Assembly: GCA_963692995.1 (NCBI GenBank)
Contig: OY843611.1
Location: 3,100,001-3,164,000, forward strand
DNA length: 64,000 bases
Direction: 5' to 3'
Source: Bin87 sp963692995
GTDB taxonomy: Bacteria; Chloroflexota; Dehalococcoidia; Lucifugimonadales; UBA3495
This document shows, piece by piece, positions 7,490 to 14,259 of the stretch. The notes below the pieces were generated by a model, which saw only the letters and a program-made list of their open reading frames with translations, had not been told where the DNA came from and ran no database searches. Every line of letters begins with the position of its first letter. Positions within the stretch are counted from its first letter, which is position 1. The translations under genes were made by a program, and so were the position numbers.

Positions 7490-8164
7490 CTACGCCGGCG
7501 CGGCGGCGGGTTCGGGCGCTTTGAGCCGGCCGGCCACCAGCCACAAGCCGCTGACGATGAGCCAGATCAGAAAAACGATGCCGGATATGCGGTGCATAAC
7601 CGTGGCGGCGTCGATCCAGATGAACAGCATGGCGACGCCGATGCTGACGCCGGCGACGGCGGATGCTTTGAGCCAGCCGCCAATGCGCCATTGCGCCGGC
7701 CCCAGGGCGATGAGTCCCAGGCCGGCCAGGGTGAAGCCCACCTTGCCGGTTATCCAGCGGGCGTCGGCCAGGGGTTGCAGGTTCGGCAAACCGTCGCCCA
7801 CCACCGGGGCAGCCGTCGGCGCGACCGACGCCGGCACCGCCGCGGCAATGCCCACGGCGCACGCGCCGGACACCGCGGTAATTAGCCCCGATACACCCAG
7901 GAAGGCGGCCGCCAAACCCACCGCCGGACGATGCGCGTCGGCCAGGCCCCGCCACAGGAACCAGGCGGCGCCCAGCAGGGCTATCCCTGATCCGAACCGC
8001 GCCGCTCCCCCGATGGCGTAGTAGCCACGGTTGGCGATGATTGCCAGCAACGACTCGGTGAGGGTGGGTTGGTCGGCGTCGGCCAGCAAGCGCGTCGGCA
8101 CCGAGATTGCAGTCGCCAACGCGGCGAGCAGCAGGAACAGGCCGGTGGCGCGGGCAGCAGTCAT
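7490..8164 (-). CDS. Integral membrane protein of unknown function
   Basis: 224 aa with about six hydrophobic segments: near residues 7-24, 45-68, 80-112, 140-160, 166-183 and 193-213. Small residues dominate and charges are few. An extracytoplasmic-type loop lies between the third and fourth segments. The arrangement recalls DUF4386-like membrane proteins, but there is no diagnostic motif. Its start ATG 8164 lies 24 bp after the stop of the small antitoxin-like gene. No partner protein or transport motif is visible. Confidence 0.6.
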   Translation of the reverse strand: MTAARATGLFLLLAALATAISVPTRLLADADQPTLTESLLAIIANRGYYAIGGAARFGSGIALLGAAWFLWRGLADAHRPAVGLAAAFLGVSGLITAVSGACAVGIAAAVPASVAPTAAPVVGDGLPNLQPLADARWITGKVGFTLAGLGLIALGPAQWRIGGWLKASAVAGVSIGVAMLFIWIDAATVMHRISGIVFLIWLIVSGLWLVAGRLKAPEPAAAPA

Positions 8165-8188
8165 GGGAACACGCTCCTCAAAATCGGG

Positions 8189-8422
8189 TCAATCGCTCTC
8201 AAATCCCGTTCGGCGCGCCTGGTGTAGTTGGTCTGCCAATTCACTGCTCGTCAACACCCGCCCTGCCGCGAGGTCTGCTTCAGCTTCCCGCAACACCGCC
8301 AGAGTTTCTTCGTCCAGCTCCGCGTCGTCTTCAGGAGCCGACAATAGCAATTCAAGCAAGGGGTCGTCGGTTTGGGACGGATCGTGCGGCGTAGCGCCGG
8401 CGATCTCTTTTCCGGTTATCAT
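8189..8422 (-). CDS. Small acidic antitoxin-like protein
   Basis: 77 aa, strongly acidic, ending 'DEETLAVLREAEADLAAGRVLTSSELADQLHQARR'. This helix-rich pattern resembles orphan antitoxins that pair with RelE/ParE toxins in related genomes. No toxin gene is adjacent: the next gene downstream is a membrane protein. It may have lost its partner or act in trans on the RelE-like protein at 1433-1693. Both ideas are inference. Confidence 0.5.
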   Translation of the reverse strand: MITGKEIAGATPHDPSQTDDPLLELLLSAPEDDAELDEETLAVLREAEADLAAGRVLTSSELADQLHQARRTGFESD

Positions 8423-8444
8423 TTAACCGCACTCCTTTTGGCCG

Positions 8445-9788
8445 CTAGGCGGCCATGGCCACCGCTTCCGGCTCGCGGGGCTTGCCCGGTATCAGCAGGG
8501 AAACCAGAAAACCCGCAAAGTAGATGGCCGCGGCGATGAAGAAGCCGTACTGCCAGTCGAACCACTCCACCGGGCCGAAGATCATGAAGGCGGCAACGGC
8601 TCCGAACAGGGTGTTGTTGCCCCACATCAAACCGAGGAAGCTGGACTCCAGGCGGCGACCGGCGGCGATGTCGGCGGCGGCGGCCTGGGTAAGGTTGTTG
8701 ACCGAGAAGTTCAGCATGCCGTAGATGGCGACGAACACCGTAATCCAGGGCGTGTAGCCTTGGCCGCTAACCATGATGATGGCCATGGTGAGGATGGTGG
8801 TGATGGCCATGATGAAGATGATCAGCGGACGTCGGCCCACCCGGTCGGACAGGGAGCCGATGATGGGGCCGAAGACGATGCCGGGAAGCACCATGAGCAT
8901 GACGTGGACGGCGGCCTGGAACTCGCTGACTTGCAGGTGGATCAGGTAGAGGGGAACGAGGAAGACCAGGGAGCGGTCGGCCATGCCGCGCACCGCCGAG
9001 ACGGTGAAGATGGCCCACATTCCCGTGCCCCGGAAGGCGGCTTTCATGCCGGCCCAGTTGGTGCGGATCCGCGCGCTAATGTCCACGTTGACGGGCCGTT
9101 GGCTGCCGGCGTTGCGCAGAATGAAGAAGATGACTACGGTGGCGATGAACATCACCGGCGTGCTGAACCCCAGGATGTAGCGCCAGTCAACGGTGCCCCA
9201 GGGAAGCGGCCAGGATAGGCCAACTTCGGCCTCGCCGGCGCCGCCGCTCCAGGTGAGGGCGCCGGCGATCAGCGCGCCGGCGGCCAGCGGGCCGATAACG
9301 TCGCCAATGCTGCCGGTGGAACGGTGCATGGAGATGAACAGGCCGCGCCGCTCGGGGAAGCGTCGGGCGAGCAGGCCCAGGGCCGGCGGATGCCACAGCG
9401 CGCTGCCCATGGAACCCAACGCCAGGGCGCACAGTATCAGGAAATAGGACGGCGCGATGGACATGAGCAGATAGCCGGTGCCAATCATCAGCGTGCTGAT
9501 GGACAGCACCCAGGCCACCCGGTGGTGGAAGAGATCAACCAGGAAACCGCCGGCCGTGCTGGTGATGCCGCCGAAGATGGAACGGATGGCAACGACCGCG
9601 CCAACGCTCAATGCGCCCAACTCGAACTCGGTGATGATGGCGAGGATGATGATCGGAATGCTGTGGGCATACAGGTGCTCAAAGGCGTGGGCGCCCACCA
9701 GGGTGGTCGCCATGACGGAACCCTTGGTACGCGGCTCCGCGTCCTGCGTAGCAGGTTGGGAAGGGCTGACGCCAGCGGCCTGTGCCAT
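8445..9788 (-). CDS. MFS transporter
   Basis: 447 aa with about twelve hydrophobic segments and a central cytoplasmic loop. The A-type MFS motif is present as 'GSLSDRVGRRPLII' between the segments of the C-terminal half. The N-terminal half has the corresponding 'GGFLVDLFHHRVAW'. The start ATG 9788 has a GAGGAG ribosome site 9 nt upstream. It moves a small molecule with a proton or ion gradient across the inner membrane, but the substrate cannot be inferred. No operon partner is nearer than 200 bp upstream. Confidence 0.85.
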   Translation of the reverse strand: MAQAAGVSPSQPATQDAEPRTKGSVMATTLVGAHAFEHLYAHSIPIIILAIITEFELGALSVGAVVAIRSIFGGITSTAGGFLVDLFHHRVAWVLSISTLMIGTGYLLMSIAPSYFLILCALALGSMGSALWHPPALGLLARRFPERRGLFISMHRSTGSIGDVIGPLAAGALIAGALTWSGGAGEAEVGLSWPLPWGTVDWRYILGFSTPVMFIATVVIFFILRNAGSQRPVNVDISARIRTNWAGMKAAFRGTGMWAIFTVSAVRGMADRSLVFLVPLYLIHLQVSEFQAAVHVMLMVLPGIVFGPIIGSLSDRVGRRPLIIFIMAITTILTMAIIMVSGQGYTPWITVFVAIYGMLNFSVNNLTQAAAADIAAGRRLESSFLGLMWGNNTLFGAVAAFMIFGPVEWFDWQYGFFIAAAIYFAGFLVSLLIPGKPREPEAVAMAA

Positions 9789-9992
9789 ATATCACGCTCC
9801 TCAAGTAGCGACCAGGGGCTGTTTGAGCCGCATTATACACGCCGGCCGGCGCACTGCCATATCACTGGCAAAGTCGCCCAATTTACCGGCAGCATGCCGT
9901 CACATGCCGGCGGCGCAGAATATAGCAAGCCACCGGCTGCCGTGTCGCCGGTTCGATTTCCCGAAACACTTCCCGCTCGAACGGTTCCGGGC

Positions 9993-11012
9993 TCAGTATT
10001 CGTAAAACATCTCCTGCAATACGTCCCGGTCGCTGGTCACGGTCAGGCCCAGCATCAGCAGGATGCGCGCTTTCTGGGGCATCAGGTTGTCGGAGACGAT
10101 GAAGCCCTGCTCCGCTTTGCGCGGCGTCATTACCACGCGGCCGGCGCTGGAACGGCTGGCCAGGACGACGGGCATGCCGTCGGCGACCGCGGCCTCAGCG
10201 GCCGCGATGACGGCCGGCGGGAAGGTGCCGGCGCCAAAGCCGGCCAGCGCCAGGCCGATGGGTTGCCCCCTTTGGGCGGCGTGGGCGCGCACGGCGTCGA
10301 TGAGCATTCCGTCGGCGCCGGCGTAGGAATAAACGATGTCCACGCGGGGGAGGTCGGTCAGGCCCGCCACGCGGAAAGGGGTTTCCGTGGTGTGCTTGCG
10401 CACGGGGCGGCGGTAGAAGACCACGCGGTGGTCGGAATCGGCATAGCCCAGGAAACCGAGTTCGTTGGGCTTGAAGGTCTCCACCCGCAGGGTGTTGGCT
10501 TTATAGACCTCGCGGGCGCAGTGGATTTCGTTGTTGAGGACGGTGAGCACGCCCATGCCGGCCGATTCGGGCGTGGCCGCGATGCGGACGGCGTCCAGCA
10601 GGTTCAGGTCGGCGTCGGTACTGATGGCGGTGGGCGGTCGCATGGCGCCGGTGATGACGACGGGGCGCCGGGTTTGGACGGTGAGATGGAGGAAGTAGGC
10701 GGTTTCTTCCAGGGTGGCCGTGCCGTGGGTGATTACGACGCCGGCGGTGTCGGGTTCATCGCGGTCGATGGCGTGGATGCGCTCGACCAGGGCGATCCAG
10801 TTGGCCGGACCGATGGCGGTGCTGCCGACGCTGACCATATCCTCGGCGATGATGTTGAAGTTGTCGCCAATTTCCGGAACCCGCGCCAGGTTCTGCTCGA
10901 TGGTCAGGTGGTCGCCGATTTCAGGGTATCGGATGTAGTCCATCCGGTCGGGGCCAACGCCGGCGATGCTGCCGCCGGTGGCGATGATGTGAACGGTGGG
11001 GCGAGTAGTCAT
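9993..11012 (-). CDS. Asparaginase/glutaminase-family protein with altered catalytic Asp
   Basis: 339 aa from ATG 11012 (CGGAG 8 nt upstream), the normal length of type II L-asparaginase. Family landmarks are the N-terminal 'IIATGGSIAG' with the nucleophilic Thr, 'THGTATLEETAYF', 'ITGAMRPPTAIS' and 'YKANT' with the catalytic Lys. In E. coli AnsB the second site reads Thr-Asp of a Thr-Lys-Asp triad. Here the Asp is Ala (codon GCC). No secretion signal is seen, so it is cytoplasmic. With this change, ordinary asparagine hydrolysis is uncertain. It may act on another amide or have altered pH dependence. Confidence 0.8.
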   Translation of the reverse strand: MTTRPTVHIIATGGSIAGVGPDRMDYIRYPEIGDHLTIEQNLARVPEIGDNFNIIAEDMVSVGSTAIGPANWIALVERIHAIDRDEPDTAGVVITHGTATLEETAYFLHLTVQTRRPVVITGAMRPPTAISTDADLNLLDAVRIAATPESAGMGVLTVLNNEIHCAREVYKANTLRVETFKPNELGFLGYADSDHRVVFYRRPVRKHTTETPFRVAGLTDLPRVDIVYSYAGADGMLIDAVRAHAAQRGQPIGLALAGFGAGTFPPAVIAAAEAAVADGMPVVLASRSSAGRVVMTPRKAEQGFIVSDNLMPQKARILLMLGLTVTSDRDVLQEMFYEY

Positions 11013-11132
11013 AGCAGGGCTCCGGGCCGGTGCGATTGGGGAAATCATCAAACAACCGTCAAACAAAATTGGATGGCCAATCAAGTAGGGAAAGGGCAGT
11101 TTTGGGACATCTAAAGGGCAGTTTTTGCCGGT

Positions 11133-11423
11133 TCAATCAAACAACTGGTTGGTTACATAGCGCAAGCCGGCGTGCCGGTAGCAAGCGCGTATCCGTTCCG
11201 ACCTGTCCATAGCAGACAACGGCTTGCCTGGGTTGGTAATTCCGAATATCAGAGCCATGATATAATCGACGCCATCGTCAAACCCGGCGGCGTACCCTGA
11301 GGTGAACTCCCATTCTCGTTGCGTTTCGGTTCGTCCTTCACCACAATACTGAATAACGCGCAACGTTTTGCGCCGGATCTGCGGAAAATGGAGCATATTT
11401 CCGGCCAACGCAATCACGCCCAA
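11133..11423 (-). CDS. Small hypothetical protein
   Basis: Up to 96 aa; an internal ATG at 11396 would give 87 aa. It contains a Trp/Tyr-rich stretch 'EWEFTSGYAAGFDDGVDYI' and then 'GITNPGKPLS' and a basic helix 'RSERIRACYRHAG'. No family is recognised and no good ribosome site is visible. It is divergent from the phosphoesterase gene. It could be real or chance, but its non-biased composition favours a gene. Confidence 0.4.
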   Translation of the reverse strand: MGVIALAGNMLHFPQIRRKTLRVIQYCGEGRTETQREWEFTSGYAAGFDDGVDYIMALIFGITNPGKPLSAMDRSERIRACYRHAGLRYVTNQLFD

Positions 11424-11477
11424 GTTGCTGATGTTCCAGTCACCGGCGTCGCAATTGCATTATACCAACCTCGCTTG

Positions 11478-11486
11478 TGCTACTAT
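11478..11486 (+). promoter_or_regulatory. Extended -10 promoter, possibly leaderless
   Basis: TG-C-TACTAT (TGN plus a -10 hexamer at 11481-11486) ends 7 nt before the GTG start of the phosphoesterase at 11494. A transcription start would fall almost on the start codon. No ribosome site lies upstream of the GTG, which agrees with a leaderless mRNA. There is no clear -35 box. Confidence 0.5.
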
Positions 11487-11493
11487 TCGGGCT

Positions 11494-12237
11494 GTGCGCG
11501 CCTTAATTCTGTCGGATATTCATTCCAACCTGCCGGCCTTCGATGCCGTGCTGGCCGATGCCGCGGGGCGCGGCGGGTATGATGTGGTGTGGTTTCTGGG
11601 GGACCTGGTGGGATATGGGGCCGATCCCGGCCCTTGCATCGCGCGGCTGCGCCAGTTGCCGCACCTGGCTATTGCCGGGAACCACGATCATGCCGTGATT
11701 GGAAAGCTCAACCCCGATCTTTTCAACGGGGCGGCGCGGGCCGCCGCCTGGTGGACCGCGCAACGGCTTGACAACGACGCGCGGGAATACCTGGTCGGAT
11801 TGCCCGAAGTGCGGCGGGAGGGACTTTTCACCCACGTCCACGGGAGCCTGCGCGATCCGGTGATGGAATACCTGATCAGCGAGCCGGCGGCGCTGGCGAC
11901 CTTCTCCTTGCTGGAGACGCCCTTCTGCCTGGTAGGCCACTCGCACTACCCGCTAGTCTGGACGGAGCGGGAGGGCCGCGCCGACCTTTTCCTTTTGGAC
12001 GCTTCGGAACCGCTGCCGCTGCGCCGCCGCCAACGGGTAATCGTCAACCCCGGCAGCGTGGGCCAGCCGCGGGACGGCGACCGGCGCGCCTCGTATCTGC
12101 TCTACGACGACGCGGGGGACGGGGAGGGGACTCTCCAACATTGCCGTGTCGAATATGACATCGCCACCGCCCAGCGGAGGATACTGGATGCCGGACTACC
12201 CGAGTCGCTAGCATTCCGTCTTTCGGACGGAAGATAG
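11494..12237 (+). CDS. Metallophosphoesterase (YfcE/MJ0936-like)
   Basis: 247 aa from GTG 11494, chosen because the protein then begins 'VRALILSDIHSNLPAF', the usual start of the family. Metal and phosphate ligands are all present: 'DIHSN' (D, H), 'GDLVGYG' (D), 'GNHDH' (N, H), then 'HVHGS' and 'GHSHYP' (His ligands). The C-terminal 'VNPGSVGQPRDG' is the family's closing motif. It would hydrolyse a phosphodiester or phosphomonoester with two metal ions in the cytoplasm. Related proteins include YfcE and diadenosine-tetraphosphatase-like enzymes, and the substrate is unknown. Confidence 0.88.
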   Translation: MRALILSDIHSNLPAFDAVLADAAGRGGYDVVWFLGDLVGYGADPGPCIARLRQLPHLAIAGNHDHAVIGKLNPDLFNGAARAAAWWTAQRLDNDAREYLVGLPEVRREGLFTHVHGSLRDPVMEYLISEPAALATFSLLETPFCLVGHSHYPLVWTEREGRADLFLLDASEPLPLRRRQRVIVNPGSVGQPRDGDRRASYLLYDDAGDGEGTLQHCRVEYDIATAQRRILDAGLPESLAFRLSDGR

Positions 12238-12265
12238 CAAACTTTTGGACGGAAAATAGCAAACT
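12221..12265. repeat. Two direct repeats upstream of the NYN gene
   Basis: GGACGGAAGATAGCAAACTT and GGACGGAAAATAGCAAACTT follow each other with a period of about 22 bp, overlapping the last codons of the phosphoesterase gene. They end at the candidate -35 box of the downstream gene, so they could be an operator. Confidence 0.5.
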
Positions 12266-12293
12266 TGACGCTTTTCTGCCGTCACCGTTAAAC
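12265..12293 (+). promoter_or_regulatory. Candidate sigma-70 promoter of the NYN gene
   Basis: TTGACG (12265-12270), a 17-bp spacer and TTAAAC (12288-12293) match the vegetative consensus moderately well. Transcription would begin near 12300, about 85 nt before the presumed translation start. Confidence 0.45.
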
Positions 12294-12386
12294 TCTGCGT
12301 TACAGCAGTGACGTCCTCCAAACCAAAATCAAGTAATCCTGCGAAGGCCGCAGTCCAAGAAAGGGACGATCAGTTGAGGTATCATC

Positions 12387-14249
12387 ATCGCTATCCAGCA
12401 AGTTAATGGCAACGTCGCATTCAGTGAAGACGTAGCCTTATTTATCGACTGGGAAAACTTCAAGATTAGCTTGGCAGTGCGGGGCCGGACTCCCAACGTA
12501 TCTGCGCTCAAAGAAGAAGTTTCCAACCACGGTCGCGTCGTTGTGGGCAAAGCCTATGCCGACTGGGTAACCCGCGCTCCCGAGCTCAAGGGAGCCAGCC
12601 AGTTCATCCTTGATCCACCCTCCCTGTACGCTGCCGGCATTGAGCCGGTTTACGTACCCACCCGGTTGCCCCTGCGCGGATCGTACCAACCGGGCCGCAC
12701 CGTGAGCGTGAAGAACAGCGTTGACGTGAAGATGACCGCCGACTGCATTGACACGGCGCACAACTTCCCCAACATCAACACTTTTGTCCTGGTGTCCGGT
12801 GATTCGGACTTCATCCACGTCATCAACTCCCTGCGCGCGGTGGGCAAGCGGGTGCTCGTGGTGGGGGTATCCTGGGCCACTTCCCGGCGCATGGCCGACC
12901 ACGTTGACGGATTGATCTTCTACGACGCCGACGTTGACCCCATTGAGGTGGAACCCGCCCCGCAGCGGGAGCCGTTGCAGCGGAACCGTCCGCCGCCGCC
13001 GGCCGCTTTGGCCAACCCGGGACGCCACCAACTGCCCGAGGTTATCCGTGCCATCGAGGACGTGATACGCGCCGAGCGGGCCGCCGGACACACTCTGCTG
13101 TTAACCTCGCTCAAGCAACGCCTGGTGCGGCGCATCGCCGGTTTCGACGAGCGCAAACTGGGTTTCTCAGGTTTCAAGAAGCTCATGCTGCGCGTCGCCG
13201 AGGAAGGCAACATCAAGATCCGCAGCGTTGACCTGGTGGACTGGATCCTGATGGCCGACGAACCCGACCCGGTTCCGGTGGCCCAGGACGACGATGACGC
13301 GGAACTGGAAGCCGCCGATGCCTACGATGAGGTCGATGACGACGTAGGCGCCGAACCGGAACCTGACGAACCCGCCGCAACGACGCGCGAACTGCCGGAC
13401 GATCCAGCGCAAGAGCCCGCGGAGAAACGCGCGCCGGCACGGTTCGCGCCGGTAGCGAGGCCGGTGGCACCGGAACCGGTTCGACCGGACCGCGCCGAGC
13501 CGGACCACGCCGAGCCGGACCACGCCGAGCCGGACCACGCCGAGCTGGAGCGCGCGTTGCAGGACGCCGCCGCCGAACTGGACCTGCCCGAATCGCAGGA
13601 TCAGAGCGGCGACGTGGCCCGCATTGTCGACCTGGTAACGATGAGCCATTTCGTCGAAGAACGAGACGGCGCCGACTCGGTGATGTTCCAGGCATTGTGC
13701 AACGAAATCAGCGCCGCCCTGACCCAGGGAATGGCGGCTAAAGACCCGACCATTCTGGAACGTTGGGGCAATTCTCAGGACCAAGTGACACGGAACCTGA
13801 TCACGCGGCAAGTGCGCGGCCTCATGTCCAACGGAGTTTTCCAGTATCGGAACGTGAACTCTCGGGACCCTGAAACCAACCGGTTGCGCCGGAGACGGGT
13901 ATTCGGACTGAACCGCGAGCATCCCCTGGTCGGCATCGCGCTGGCGATGCGCCTGGGTTTGCCTTATCCGCCGTCGTCCGAAGAGATTGAACCCACCAAC
14001 GACGCCATTGCAACGCCGCCGCTGGCCGACCACGGCTCCGCCGCAGCCGGCAGCCCCGGCGAGGCCGATGTGACCGCCGCAACCGGCAGCCACGGCGAGG
14101 CCGATGTGGCCGCCGCAGCCAGCAGCCACGGCGAGGCCGATGTAGCCGCCGCAGCCGGCAGCCACGGCGAGGCCGATGTGGACACCGAAGCCGACAACCT
14201 GGGCGAGGCCGAAGTGGACGAAGAGGTCGAAGTGGTCGCCATCAGTTAA
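12387..14249 (+). CDS. NYN-domain RNase-like protein with OST-HTH/LOTUS domain
   Basis: The first canonical start is TTG 12471, but the frame is open from 12378. It encodes 'ALFIDWENFK', the essential first strand of a NYN (PIN-like) nuclease with its catalytic Asp. The real start is therefore upstream, where no ATG, GTG, TTG or CTG occurs. An ATC at 12387, 6 nt after GAGGT, is the best candidate. The NYN domain also has 'VLVSGDSDF' and 'GKRVLVVGVSW'. An OST-HTH/LOTUS-like domain follows ('LTSLKQRLVRRIAGFDERKL', nt 13020-13250), then an acidic linker with 15-bp repeats, then a second helical basic domain (13630-13940). The tail is an acidic 36-bp-repeat segment. NYN plus OST-HTH (LabA/Limkain type) suggests RNA binding and cleavage. 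Confidence 0.8.
   Translation: MAIQQVNGNVAFSEDVALFIDWENFKISLAVRGRTPNVSALKEEVSNHGRVVVGKAYADWVTRAPELKGASQFILDPPSLYAAGIEPVYVPTRLPLRGSYQPGRTVSVKNSVDVKMTADCIDTAHNFPNINTFVLVSGDSDFIHVINSLRAVGKRVLVVGVSWATSRRMADHVDGLIFYDADVDPIEVEPAPQREPLQRNRPPPPAALANPGRHQLPEVIRAIEDVIRAERAAGHTLLLTSLKQRLVRRIAGFDERKLGFSGFKKLMLRVAEEGNIKIRSVDLVDWILMADEPDPVPVAQDDDDAELEAADAYDEVDDDVGAEPEPDEPAATTRELPDDPAQEPAEKRAPARFAPVARPVAPEPVRPDRAEPDHAEPDHAEPDHAELERALQDAAAELDLPESQDQSGDVARIVDLVTMSHFVEERDGADSVMFQALCNEISAALTQGMAAKDPTILERWGNSQDQVTRNLITRQVRGLMSNGVFQYRNVNSRDPETNRLRRRRVFGLNREHPLVGIALAMRLGLPYPPSSEEIEPTNDAIATPPLADHGSAAAGSPGEADVTAATGSHGEADVAAAASSHGEADVAAAAGSHGEADVDTEADNLGEAEVDEEVEVVAIS
13490..13545. repeat. 15-bp tandem repeat in the NYN gene linker
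   Basis: Four units of GCCGAGCCGGACCAC, the first and last imperfect, encode repeated Ala-Glu-Pro-Asp-His. They lie in the acidic linker between the OST-HTH domain and the second basic domain. Confidence 0.75.
14058..14213. repeat. 36-bp tandem repeat coding the NYN protein tail
   Basis: About four 36-bp units encode 12-residue repeats beginning GEADV and ending (G/S)SH, with the last units diverging to acidic sequence. The repeat number is likely to vary between strains. Confidence 0.75.
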
Positions 14250-14259
14250 GGCTGGCCCG

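Noticed and set aside
9324..11114. Long plus-strand frame over the asparaginase and MFS genes
   Set aside because: It crosses two genes with recognisable domains on the other strand and has no family motifs.
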